DNA from: Ruegeria lacuscaerulensis
Lineage (GTDB): Bacteria; Pseudomonadota; Alphaproteobacteria; Rhodobacterales; Rhodobacteraceae
Direction of reading: 5' to 3'
NCBI RefSeq assembly: GCF_013031245.1
Contig: NZ_WPZL01000014.1
Coordinates: 1-64,000, forward strand
Length of the DNA stretch: 64,000 bases
Numbering within the stretch: position 1 is the stretch's first letter; the number at the start of each line of letters is the position of its first letter. Positions 19,901 to 26,739 of the stretch are shown one piece after another. A program made the translations under genes and the position numbers. The notes under the pieces are model-generated. The model was not told the DNA's origin, did not search any database, and saw only the letters and a program-made list of their open reading frames with translations.

Positions 19901-21719
19901 TTGGCTTCTGGACGAGACGCCAGCACCCTATCTTGGCGCAGAACTTGGCGAGAATGAAGGGGAAACGTTCTGGGTCGCCTCGCGCATGCAAGTTGCCTAC
20001 CGGCCCTCCGCGCCGATGTATGGCACTAAAGATCGGCTCAGCTTCGCCTTACCGAGCGGTTTCCAGGCCGAAACGCCGCTCGGCCTGTTGCCTGCCGTCC
20101 GCTCGGAAACACCGGGCACGGTGCGACGCGAAACAGCCATGCGTCAGGCCTTTGCACCGGGCTTTGTCGGCATGGGCCGGGTGTCGCCGCGTGCCGGTGC
20201 TTGGGCGAACGAACGCCTTGGCCTCAGTGTCGCCGGATCGGACGATGGCGTTGCATTGGCTGCCTCGGAAGTGCCGTTCCATCTGCGCACACCGCGCCCG
20301 CCGCTTTTGGCGCGGAACGACCGCCCGCGGGCAAGTTCTTATGAAGACCGTCATCTTGCCGTATCCCATGACCCGCAGGCGATCCTGCACGGGCCGCGCC
20401 GGTTGCGGCAGGGCACCGCGCTGGAACCAACCGGACTGGATCGCCGCCCCCGGTCGGCCTGGGCCTCCTTGATCCGCCTCGCCGAGCCCGACCGTGGCCT
20501 GATCACGACGGATTGGGAGGGCGTATTTCGCCTTGAGGAGGTGGAGACCTGGGGCAGCGGTGGTGATCGGTCTCAACTCTGGCTACCGAAAGCGGCAACG
20601 CTCCGGTTCGACGGCCAGTCCTTTCGCGCAAAAGCCATTATACCGCCCAAGGACAGTGAGACCGGAAAGATCAGCGGTCTGCATGACATCAAGCTGTCGG
20701 AATTCAGGGATGAAGCCGGACGCTCCGCCGAAGAGGTCCTGAAATACGCGAAACCGGCAACCCCGGTCGTTCTGGAACTGAGCGTCCAGGAGAACAATGG
20801 CGCATTAAGTCGCAAGCTTCGGTTCGCTCTCTTCAGCGCCGGCTCCGGGCTGAACCTAACCGAACGCCAGAGTTTCCTGCGTTTCGATGACCCCGAATAC
20901 AATGACCGGCTGGACGGGCTGGCCAAGCTCGACAGCAACTTGCTTCCCGAAAACGAGCTTGAGATCACATTCGCCTGCGACCGGCCCGACATCCGGCCCC
21001 CGGATCGGATCGAGTTTGCGGTCGGCTTGCGGTCGCAGGTCGGGGATCCGGTCACGTCGGGCACGTCGGGCACGGGCTTCACCGAGGGCGACGATGGGTC
21101 ACTGACTTTCAAAGGCAAGCCGGTAACAGTCAACGTCGAGTTGCAGAGAAGCGGCGTTGAGGGCACGGTTCAACTCGGCCTTCGCGGTGAAAGCGGTGAA
21201 GTCGACGCGGTCTCCATCATATTCGCGGGATCGCCGAATTATGCGGCTCTTTCAGTGCCCTGCGCAGATCTGGGCCAACTCGCTGCCTCCGCGGTAAGAG
21301 TTCAGGACAAGCAACCGCTTCTGGAGCCCGGAGATCGCCTGACATTCCGTCTCTTCAATGAGGCCGCACAGCTTGTCAGTCTCGCATTCAATGTGGTGAC
21401 TCGCCCCTTGCTGCCGTCAAACCCGGCAGGGTTTGCGCTTCTCGCTCTGGACTACGCGACGGTCCTGAAACCGGACGCGCGCGTCGCCGCGCCCATTTAT
21501 GCGCCGAGTCCTGCGGCGGCGGAGATCGAACTGGTCGACCCTCGCGATCTGTTGGACGGGATTGTGCGCAGACGCGCGATTTATCAGTGGCGGTTGTTCA
21601 GCGACTTTCCGAGGCTGAATGAGGACCGCAAGAGGCGGTTTGCGCTCCAAAAGATCAACTCAGTCGGAGGCAGTTGGTTGCCAAGCGATCTACGTTTTGG
21701 CTGGCGGGATCCGGTCTAG
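13911..21719 (+). CDS. Second giant protein of unknown function (2602 aa)
   Basis: The open frame extends upstream to 13743, but the likely start is the ATG at 13911. AAGGAG (13898-13903) lies 7 bases before it, and it overlaps the end of the upstream gene by 11 bases. The product is then 2602 aa (about 280 kDa). It has no signal peptide, membrane helix or recognisable catalytic motif. It has a basic N-terminal region (KKRRK near residue 165), long stretches of predicted beta strands, an acidic Pro-rich linker near residues 820-845, an Ala-rich helical part near residues 1840-1930, and a final strand-rich region. Style and composition resemble the first giant, but I saw no clear repeat shared between them. 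It ends the operon: no coding frame follows on this strand for nearly 900 bases, and no hairpin terminator was seen. Confidence 0.8.
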   Translation: MPLENPGRYRSLFPKAYTTSRILPEVRILAPMWSFGFEIETIAEVDDDTDTTGLSRIYANAMWLMQEAQETTRGQNRIEKYHEPRLMTLRVQSVSSKKPNIGGSTRSYRRLSILALETLPDSKLPKQDRDIPVRHNTAVGPANGPLIVAPYDVPKPDSKYLAGKKRRKQFVPPFVLLRGHIQLEANPAYLTKARAQMGLTKPDFSEKPELKALENTLFLLPDGFALSGKIQVPWSAEAVSGWFKVCDRSRDQEAEEAGQQVMRPWSGDGIQPISGWLDGLWNATLRSLMLGLGRINTADPAWLRVSLNDRIDPDDLFWPSDNDGESFLYRHRSNPKKLTVAIENRGIAARLAYRPANGVPLTTLGIEPPEFMVTKTPSGIEFTGSVGTEAIGLNSRYRYRLDEDDKETFALDEGGAPVSLAVPMVETAERLRAATGLDTPDLDDDLGLLWTFTPIEGGWLHWPLPNATIAVLNQLVDDSASVTVPGPADGQRPSGAFSLANRPGLENARQDEHAWSFSLSECQYGKLRICVDNSPTFWRIIEADVDLEGGQVELDGLVPVVPFRQTETQLLPDHAERALTRQSLRAMSPGLLRGIERRLWDKGADAAAVARVEMTLENFAIRAGDAGHPDAAMRGIPRVRTTMRTGVAEDDKALNAALRPWLWLRHPVLPTVQTLPLALAGEAQRTPSGSRELAPLSRAEPVDKGKTIFAFRNAVKSGAFGHDIDLGKSTVPIFIDSKYQRETEAATWIDEVGMAVLTLPSLTLFPGVSAPAGKGRLKSTRVDGWPTPTKWNGIKAVIEFELRHDLALRDEAYAFATLPPREEPSDEDKDDVALEPPGAPPPMLFAPRPDNGPQGAELDGAVPDTVWADLWLRTNRLAALAATDDRIFVKPAAKLADGVLLNGVFGEEQFSYTSLKITTDTAMRFDTGGDPAADPEGFQVLEHVGQIELAGADPIALPGLPDERDLIGVNQSFVRTADGRPVNVKFGTATLTRQDKRFRDQRGLLTEADASGAPTETGSGFVLRKGSTSDATPKPFALLTLQSPLKFADGAKFWCADVPFDANGKGHLGAAATKTPENSAGFADNHLTGYRWALSGKAESRFLTLDGLLFEPLRLVGAALDKPISDDTARPVSFVVEGHLRLPLDKTAPERAPVAGGKVQLTLGLGPDGVTGYELSSDETLTWPLAAPGDDDTTPVPLLDLDKWPLPDKQPAKANGTLRFVLGGHTYSLALKAYTDGADLLCGWERGKDVSAGVFGLTGAKVRIAKTGNLFFPDTAEAVLRGRFVTGSWKQQLAAGRLVADLGVTQSLLDDATGLGDASRLHLESEHSAGIELPITPSDIPDELKEVDAKSIWFDGSVLGAVWTVPSHGKAARPILGAFDVSEGSGTTLAVLQHNGEPNGDFSVLDVRLTGALKLQANALQSGETKGVDLRLDIEEDDVRAAERGDFRLSGNLELPNLFRFPRVASSPVASLDDWKSATFRDADGTKQVYRHIARVTVDRTSVACSEFDQNVEMTLAATVAHEITDGARAVRWRSFETIRLTPMTAFRARLEALKAELDLRPAKHSTSAFHAFDTEYSVKEYPAFASTYHPFGARHADVTGILAEAWLNETNDTRPVLVIEVSGHHALGWEDGKGTKTTAVLPLSCIAALGTPDGSDTLFDEGGSEVLRLMRSLAPDGETQKVFLPCLESPLVEEAQIGLSEAAEQLAETWLHRADEAARVSGDDLATAVLFPDGKEKDFQRTVFQSFALIGDDPDTAKPPYKLATLTMPAAPMSVAISEIIVALPPDETAPQAMSFAEAGALRQIGSGGPFTWGDYSRSMKAFRDVAFQQAIASPDRILPPVEDAARTETAALFAAGQAASAVQRVALLREGDASLEQFAIWAKTTLARLAPWGAAGLLEVADRYGAATLRVMLPSSIERDERPSLPNAPRRTQKSEGQRVTGSGFSAAQVPSRIVAGYAPRKAGASLLASDPLTVTTPGRSTDGPRLTATGTDAAWLLDETPAPYLGAELGENEGETFWVASRMQVAYRPSAPMYGTKDRLSFALPSGFQAETPLGLLPAVRSETPGTVRRETAMRQAFAPGFVGMGRVSPRAGAWANERLGLSVAGSDDGVALAASEVPFHLRTPRPPLLARNDRPRASSYEDRHLAVSHDPQAILHGPRRLRQGTALEPTGLDRRPRSAWASLIRLAEPDRGLITTDWEGVFRLEEVETWGSGGDRSQLWLPKAATLRFDGQSFRAKAIIPPKDSETGKISGLHDIKLSEFRDEAGRSAEEVLKYAKPATPVVLELSVQENNGALSRKLRFALFSAGSGLNLTERQSFLRFDDPEYNDRLDGLAKLDSNLLPENELEITFACDRPDIRPPDRIEFAVGLRSQVGDPVTSGTSGTGFTEGDDGSLTFKGKPVTVNVELQRSGVEGTVQLGLRGESGEVDAVSIIFAGSPNYAALSVPCADLGQLAASAVRVQDKQPLLEPGDRLTFRLFNEAAQLVSLAFNVVTRPLLPSNPAGFALLALDYATVLKPDARVAAPIYAPSPAAAEIELVDPRDLLDGIVRRRAIYQWRLFSDFPRLNEDRKRRFALQKINSVGGSWLPSDLRFGWRDPV

Positions 21720-21883
21720 TAAGTGAGAGATCGACGGACCGTAGCGACCAAGTGCAACTCTGACATAACGAGATCAGCCGCGTCCGTAGGATCGGACCGA
21801 AGCAGTTGCGATTTAAGGTGGATAGGTGGTGTAGACGTGCGATCGATGTGCAACGCGATCCGCTATTTAGATTTCACTTACCT

Positions 21884-22156
21884 CTAGTCCTGATCCTTGT
21901 TCAGAGAGGGCGGCTGCTGTTGTTTCTTCTGGTCGGTCTTCGAGAAAGACTTTCTTGCTGTGGCGAACCCTCGGTCGGTTGACGTGAAGCCGGCAAGCAT
22001 GGGGGCTACGAGGCGAGCAGGCTCCAGCTCCTGCCCGGTCTGGTGGCTCAGGACCGTTGCGTAGTCACAGAGGTTGCGGTGGACGTCGGCGGGAAGCTCC
22101 ACTGTTATCTTGACCGGTTTGTTGTCATGGATTGGGCCACGCTTCAGCTTCGTCAT
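21884..22156 (-). CDS. DUF2274 protein of a conjugative (trb) module
   Basis: This is a 90-aa protein whose opening (MTKLKRGPI..KPVKITVELPADVHR) and middle (YA..LSHQTGQELEPARLVAPMLAGF) match the DUF2274 family. That family is known mainly as the small gene directly after trbI in trb-type conjugation operons of proteobacterial integrative elements and plasmids. Its biochemical role is unknown. Its ATG overlaps the stop of the trbI remnant by 4 bases, the normal arrangement. The last 20 residues are Lys/Gln/Pro-rich and may be degenerate. It is probably the last survivor of a deleted conjugation operon rather than a working gene. Confidence 0.75.
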   Translation of the reverse strand: MTKLKRGPIHDNKPVKITVELPADVHRNLCDYATVLSHQTGQELEPARLVAPMLAGFTSTDRGFATARKSFSKTDQKKQQQPPSLNKDQD

Positions 22157-22236
22157 CTTACTTCTCCCAAGGGCTCAAGGATCAGGTCGCGCGTGACCAT
22201 CACGCGGAAGGGGAAGCCCAGGCGGATGTCCGGACC
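22153..22236 (-). pseudogene. trbI: trbI 3'-end remnant
   Basis: Only about the last 25 codons look like TrbI, the inner-membrane-spanning VirB10-type component of the mating-pair channel. The recognisable part is LGFPFRVMVTRDLILEP, the usual TrbI end. Upstream (higher coordinates) the frame stays open but resembles nothing, so the gene has been cut. The TGA/ATG overlap with the DUF2274 gene supports the identification. Confidence 0.55.
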
Positions 22237-22553
22237 TCGACGGCGACGGCGCGAACGCGTGGCGAGGCCGCGGTCGACGTTGCGGCAGTTGCCTTGTCGG
22301 TCATTGGCGAACCGCGCGGCCGTATCGCCACGAAGTCCGGGTGATCGGAAATTACCACCTTCGGCGTTGGAGCGATCCACATCCGGGCAACAGGCTGAAA
22401 GGGGTCCATTGTCGTTTGCGTTTTCCAAAGTGACTTGAGCGAAGCACCGATAGTTGAATTGGAGTTCTGACATTTAGACTGTTGACAGTGCAGGTCCCAT
22501 TTGCGTGGTCCGCACCTAGCGGGCAGTCGGTCCGCTTGCTGATGTTGCAACCA

Positions 22554-22592
22554 AGTAGAAATGTCCCTCCCTCTGCAAAGTAGAAGTGTCCC
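22554..22592. repeat. Tandem imperfect 14-bp repeats at a recombination junction
   Basis: AGTAGAAATGTCCC (22554-22567) and AGTAGAAGTGTCCC (22579-22592) match at 13 of 14 bases and start 25 bases apart. They lie exactly where similarity to the serine recombinase begins, so they may be the terminal sub-repeats of an insertion element (IS21-like ends carry such repeats) that truncated the recombinase. The element itself is gone. Confidence 0.45.
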
Positions 22593-22610
22593 AGTTGCCG
22601 CGGAACGGTA

Positions 22611-23879
22611 TTGCAGCCTGACAGGGTGACACTTAACGTGTTGCTCAGCTTCGCTCAGTTCGAACGGGAAGTCACGGCTGAACGTATCCGGGACAAAATC
22701 GCAGCTTCTAAACGCAAGGGCCTGTGGATGGGCGGGAATGTTCCGCTCGGGTATCAGGCTGACGGCCGGACGCTCAAAATCGACGAAGAGGAATCGGCAA
22801 CAATAAGAGCGCTCTACGAACTCTATCTGGAGCATCAAACCATTCTTGATGTCAGAGAGGGGGCGGAGGCACTGGGGCTCCGGTCCCGGCGCCGGCAACG
22901 CCCGGGCGGACGCGTGACAGGCGGTAAGTTTTTTGACCGCGGACACATTCATCATTTGCTCAGCAATCCGATCTATGCCGGCCGTATCCGACATAAAGGG
23001 CAGGTCTTTGAGGGGCAGCACCCTGCCATTATCGACCCGGAAGTCTGGAGCCACGTGCAACAGCTACTTACAGATGGTGCGGCCAGGGAGCGTGGAGTAA
23101 AGCAGAAGGCAAAGCAGTCCGTGCTGGCCGGAAAACTCTTTGACGAGACCGGAGATCGGTTGACACCCAGTCATAGTCGCAAAAATGGGAAGCGTTTGCG
23201 TTACTAAATCTCCGGGCGACTGGTGACTGATAGTAGTCAGAAGCATCCAGATGCATGGCGGTTGCCTGCAGAGCAGCTTGAAAACGTACTGGCCGAAGTG
23301 GTCAGACAATGTCTGAGCCAACCGAACGCCGTAACATCAATGGCGCTGCATATGTCGGCGGCCGAAATTGCTTCAGCAGCGGAGCATCTCAGAGATTGCC
23401 AGTCCATCAGCAAATGCCTCGGCCTGATTGCGCGGGCAGATCTGAGACAGGGGTCCCTGGCCGTGCAGCTGGATCCTCGGGCACTCGCCCGAACGATGGA
23501 GTGCAGGGCGGATCAGGTCGATGCCAAAGAACTAACGATCGAAGCGCCATTCCAGATGCGCCGCAGAGGTGTGGAGCTGAAACTGCACCTGGGCGATGCA
23601 CCGCCTGAGATCGATCAAACACTTGTCCGCAATGTCATCAAAGCGCGCCGGTGGTTGGCGATGATCATTGATGGCAGAACGTTTCCAGAAATCGCGGAAG
23701 AAGAGGGCACGTCCAAACGCCGGGTGCAGAATTTGATCGATCTGGCAATGCTGGCGCCTGATGTTCTGGATGCCATCGCTGCGGGCGAACAACCTGATGG
23801 CCAGTCAACGGACTACCTGATCAAGTCGGGCTTCCCGGCTATCTGGTCAGATCAGCACAAGCAGTTCTCTGCACTCTGA
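22611..23879 (+). pseudogene. Large serine recombinase, N-terminally deleted and nonsense-mutated
   Basis: Similarity begins at LNVLLSFAQFEREV, the end of the catalytic resolvase domain, and continues through the recombinase domain (WMGGNVPLGY..; LLSNPIYAGRIRHKGQ) to a typical family C-terminus (TSKRRVQNLIDLAMLAPDV..FPAIWSDQ). The N-terminal catalytic part with the active-site Ser is absent, and a TAG at 22581-22583 closes the frame upstream. A TAA at 23205-23207 replaces the Tyr of the usual RYY motif. Both halves are in the same frame, so this is one gene split by a point mutation rather than two genes. Such enzymes integrate and excise mobile elements; this copy should be inactive. It neighbours conjugation relics and tRNA-Gln. 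Confidence 0.85.
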
Positions 23880-24062
23880 TCTACAGACTCATCCAAAGCC
23901 ACCAAACTCGTACCGTCGGAATCGCGAACGGAGAGTGCGGCCCGAAATCAACCATTGTTGCGCATAAACTCGGGTCTCAGCTGGAATAGCCGGATGATAA
24001 CCTGCGGAAAACACGCGGTAATAGGCGACCAAATATTCAGTGCGTGATTTAAGGGGAAATCA

Positions 24063-24137
24063 TGGCTGGGGTGGTAGGATTCGAACCTACGATACACGGT
24101 ACCAAAAACCGCTGCCTTACCACTTGGCTACACCCCA
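24063..24137 (-). tRNA. tRNA-Gln (anticodon TTG)
   Basis: The complement reads as a full 75-nt cloverleaf with an encoded CCA end. The acceptor stem TGGGGTG pairs with CACCCCA. The D arm contains AGTGGTAAGGC, the anticodon loop carries TTG within CGGTTTTTGGTACCG, and the T arm contains GGTTCGAATCC. Length, anticodon and stem sequences fit bacterial glutamine tRNA. It borders the accessory region, and tRNA genes are common integration targets, but I found no duplicated 3' end elsewhere in the window. Confidence 0.97.
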
Positions 24138-24149
24138 ACGGTGAGGCGC

Positions 24150-24178
24150 TATCTACGATTGTTGTTTGGAGGGTTCAA
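24150..24178 (-). promoter_or_regulatory. Sigma-70-type promoter of tRNA-Gln
   Basis: On the minus strand TTGAAC (-35, 24173-24178) and TAGATA (-10, 24150-24155) are separated by exactly 17 bases. Transcription would start a few bases before the tRNA 5' end at 24137, as expected for a tRNA promoter. Confidence 0.7.
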
Positions 24179-25030
24179 GACCTTTCCGACAAAAAATGAA
24201 CAAGGTTCCAAAATATTTTTCGGGCGGCGAGAGCGCCTGTTTGCGACGTTTTCACTTTAACGTTTTTACAGCCAATTTCGCGTAAGTATGTGCGTGTGGC
24301 ATCTCTTTATGGAAGAAACCTGATTGCGGGTTCGAATATGAATCTTGCGAAAAATACCCTGTTACTGTTTGGCGATGGGGCAGGAACAGCAGCTATGAGA
24401 AATCAGGTCCTAAATTAAAGGGGCAAAAAAGTTGAGACGTGAAAGCCTTGCTCCGTCTGAATGATCGATTCCAAGGTTTTTCAGACTAAGATGCTGAACT
24501 GCACTATTCATGTGGCGCTCAGAGCGGTCAATACATGGATGAAGAGCCCAGCGATGGCGCACAATTGCCGATGATGCATGGTAAGTCCAAGCTATACCGC
24601 TATTTGATCTAGGGATTTGTGGCTGTCGTGCATCGTCGGCTTGCCCCGAATTTGGTCGGACTCGGACGCTCGGATAAGTCGGAAGTGCGCAGTGGCTTTA
24701 GTTATGAGCGCTATGTCTTGTGAGTGAGCGGGTAGATGCGTGAGACGAAGCGGCACAATATTGGTCCGTTCTGCGGAGACTGGGAGGGGCTGATCGGTGC
24801 AGTGTGTTGGGCGGAAATGCTGGTGCCTTTTCGCCTGTTGGCCCGGCTTTGGTTGCCATTCGCTAAGCTCGTCAGGACTTCCGCGATTGCCGCATCCGGG
24901 CAATCTTACGTCCTGCTGCCGGATGCAGGCCGTTTTCTGCAAGAGGAAGTCTGTTCAGAATTTGTCAAACCGATCTGAGATTTCATTGCAAGGACGCCTT
25001 AAGCCACAAAGGTGGTGTCAAATGCCGTGG
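24179..25030. other. Long intergenic region without a supported gene
   Basis: Three open frames cross this stretch (24592-24942 minus, 24736-24978 plus, 24797-25540 plus), but none has a good ribosome-binding site, recognisable motif or plausible composition. The third runs antisense through the SH3 gene. I see nothing else that can be named; it may be decayed DNA left by the neighbouring mobile element. Confidence 0.5.
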
Positions 25031-25534
25031 TTACTCGCGGATCTCGGAGGGATCGACGCCCCAAAGGCTGGATTTCAAGGCCCAGCCGCGATACCCGCCA
25101 GCCGAAATGTGACACCAGTCCACGCTACAACTGCCCAGCCGTGCCACGACTCCGGCTTCGAATTTGGCGCTTATCGGCGAGTTTGTGTCGGGGCTGGTGT
25201 AGGCCGGCAGCAATTCGGATTCGATCAGTACAGTGCGCACACCGGACAGCAAGGCGTAGTGGACCCAGCCTCCGGCACCGTCACGATCCTGGACCCGGCG
25301 CCAGTTGCCATATTCCGCTGTGATCTGCAGTGGCATCCCGCGCCGTTTGAACACCCAGTCGATTCGGTGGGTCAGAGATGGCCCACGACGTACGTTCCCT
25401 TCGGCAGCTTTCATCGAAACATATCGCGGCAAGGGCAGGTTGGTGACTGGGCCACGCTTGTCCTGCGCGTTGGCCGTCACCGCACCGAGTACGATGAGAA
25501 ACACGGACGACATCGCCAAAAAACGGCGTTTCAC
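25031..25534 (-). CDS. Exported SH3-domain protein
   Basis: This is a secreted or periplasmic bacterial SH3-type protein (SH3_3/YgiM-like family). The frame is open further upstream, but the GTG at 25534 gives a classic signal peptide (MKRRF, hydrophobic core, cleavage after TANA), so I prefer it; another GTG at 25552 is possible. The mature part has two SH3-like halves. The first has VRRGPSLTHRIDWVF..PLQI and GNWRRVQDRDGAGGWVH; the second has the related pattern ARLG..CHISAGGYRGWALKSSLWGV. Such domains usually bind cell-wall peptides; no catalytic part is present. It is divergent from the dehydrogenase operon at 25691, so the two share a promoter region. Two cysteines (SCSVDWC) could form a disulphide. 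Confidence 0.8.
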   Translation of the reverse strand: MKRRFLAMSSVFLIVLGAVTANAQDKRGPVTNLPLPRYVSMKAAEGNVRRGPSLTHRIDWVFKRRGMPLQITAEYGNWRRVQDRDGAGGWVHYALLSGVRTVLIESELLPAYTSPDTNSPISAKFEAGVVARLGSCSVDWCHISAGGYRGWALKSSLWGVDPSEIRE

Positions 25535-25690
25535 CGGTAGAATACCACTCACTGACTGCCTGCTCTCGTGCCTGTTTGTCTGGTTTCGAAAAAAGGTCGA
25601 CTCAATGCCTCTGGGGTTCTTGTGCCCCGCCTTATCCTGCGCCACGATGCCATGACGCGCGAAGGTTTGCAAAGCAATGGGAGTGCGAAG

Positions 25691-26677
25691 GTGCCAAGAG
25701 AACGTCTGAGTGTTGTCGTTACGCGACGGTTGCCCGAGGCGGTGGAAACCCGGCTCAGCGAATTGTTCGATGTGCAGCTGCGCAACGAAGATACGCCCTT
25801 GTCGCGGGAAGAGCTGGTAGCCGCCGTGCAGAGTGCGGATGTCCTTGTGCCCACCGTAACTGATACGATCGACGGCGGGTTGTTGGGGCAGGCGGGTGAA
25901 AGACTGCGTTTGATTGCCAATTACGGGGCCGGGGTCGACAATATCGACGTGGCCACGGCCAGGCAGCGGGGCATCCTTGTGTCGAATACCCCGGGTGTTC
26001 TGACCGACGACACCGCCGACATGACCATGGCCCTTATCCTTTCAGTGACCCGTCGGATCCCCGAAGGCCTGTCTGTCATGCAAAAGGGTGACTGGACCGG
26101 CTGGGCGCCGACCGCTTTGCTGGGCGGCCGGATTGGCGGGCGCCGCCTTGGCATTCTGGGTATGGGACGGATCGGGCAGGCCGTCGCACGCCGCGCCAGT
26201 GCTTTCGGGATGCAGGTGCATTACCACAATCGCCGTAGGTTGCGCCCCGAGATCGAACAGGAGCTTGAGGCGACCTATTGGGAAAGCCTGGATCAGATGG
26301 TGGCGCGGATGGACGTTATATCCATTCATTGCCCCTCCACGCCGTCGACCTTCCATCTTATGAACGCGCGGCGGTTGAAACTGATGAAACCCACAGCCGT
26401 CGTCGTGAATACCTCGCGGGGTGAGGTGATCGACGAAAACGCTCTGACCCGCCAGATCCGCTCGGGTGGAATCGCCGGGGCGGGGTTGGACGTCTATGAG
26501 CACGGGACGGATGTGAACCCGCGCCTGCGGCAATTGCCGAATGTTGTTTTGCTGCCCCATATGGGATCGGCTACGCTGGAAGGGCGGATCGAGATGGGCG
26601 AAAAAGTCATTATTAATATCAAAACGTTCGAAGACGGTCACCGGCCGCCGGATCAGGTCGTGCCATCCATGTTGTGA
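25691..26677 (+). CDS. D-2-hydroxyacid dehydrogenase (glyoxylate reductase-like)
   Basis: This is a 328-aa NAD(P)-dependent D-isomer hydroxyacid dehydrogenase. The GTG at 25691 is chosen because GGGAG sits 7 bases upstream and the translated start (MPRERLSVVVTRRLP) matches family N-termini; the frame is open back to 25568. The Rossmann motif GMGRIG lies mid-protein, the substrate-binding Arg is R243 (NTSRGEV) and the catalytic His is H290 (LPHMGSAT). The Glu expected in the usual xEP motif after DVYE appears replaced by HGT, which may be family-specific or alter activity. The likely reaction is reversible reduction of glyoxylate or hydroxypyruvate. It begins a tight operon with gamma-glutamyltransferase and an FAD-linked hydroxyacid oxidase, so a shared role in 2-hydroxy/2-oxo acid metabolism is plausible. 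Confidence 0.85.
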   Translation: MPRERLSVVVTRRLPEAVETRLSELFDVQLRNEDTPLSREELVAAVQSADVLVPTVTDTIDGGLLGQAGERLRLIANYGAGVDNIDVATARQRGILVSNTPGVLTDDTADMTMALILSVTRRIPEGLSVMQKGDWTGWAPTALLGGRIGGRRLGILGMGRIGQAVARRASAFGMQVHYHNRRRLRPEIEQELEATYWESLDQMVARMDVISIHCPSTPSTFHLMNARRLKLMKPTAVVVNTSRGEVIDENALTRQIRSGGIAGAGLDVYEHGTDVNPRLRQLPNVVLLPHMGSATLEGRIEMGEKVIINIKTFEDGHRPPDQVVPSML

Positions 26678-26739
26678 CGAGTTTTTTACTCTGCGCGGCT
26701 GCCGGGGCGACACTAAAAACAGATTTTCAGGAGGATACT

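Noticed and set aside
915..21719. Contractile injection system, phage tail or type VI module as identity of the giant operon
   Set aside because: No sheath, tube, baseplate, spike or AAA+ ATPase gene is present; only the peptidase fold could hint at a tail lysin.
2693..21719. RTX or large autotransporter adhesin
   Set aside because: No GGxGxD repeats, no signal peptide, no C-terminal barrel and no type I secretion genes nearby.
24063..24137. att-site duplication of the tRNA-Gln 3' end
   Set aside because: I found no second copy of the T-arm/acceptor sequence elsewhere in the window; the other border may lie outside it.
24592..25540. Open frames at 24592-24942 (minus), 24736-24978 (plus) and 24797-25540 (plus)
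   Set aside because: No ribosome-binding sites, motifs or credible composition; the last lies antisense to the SH3 gene.
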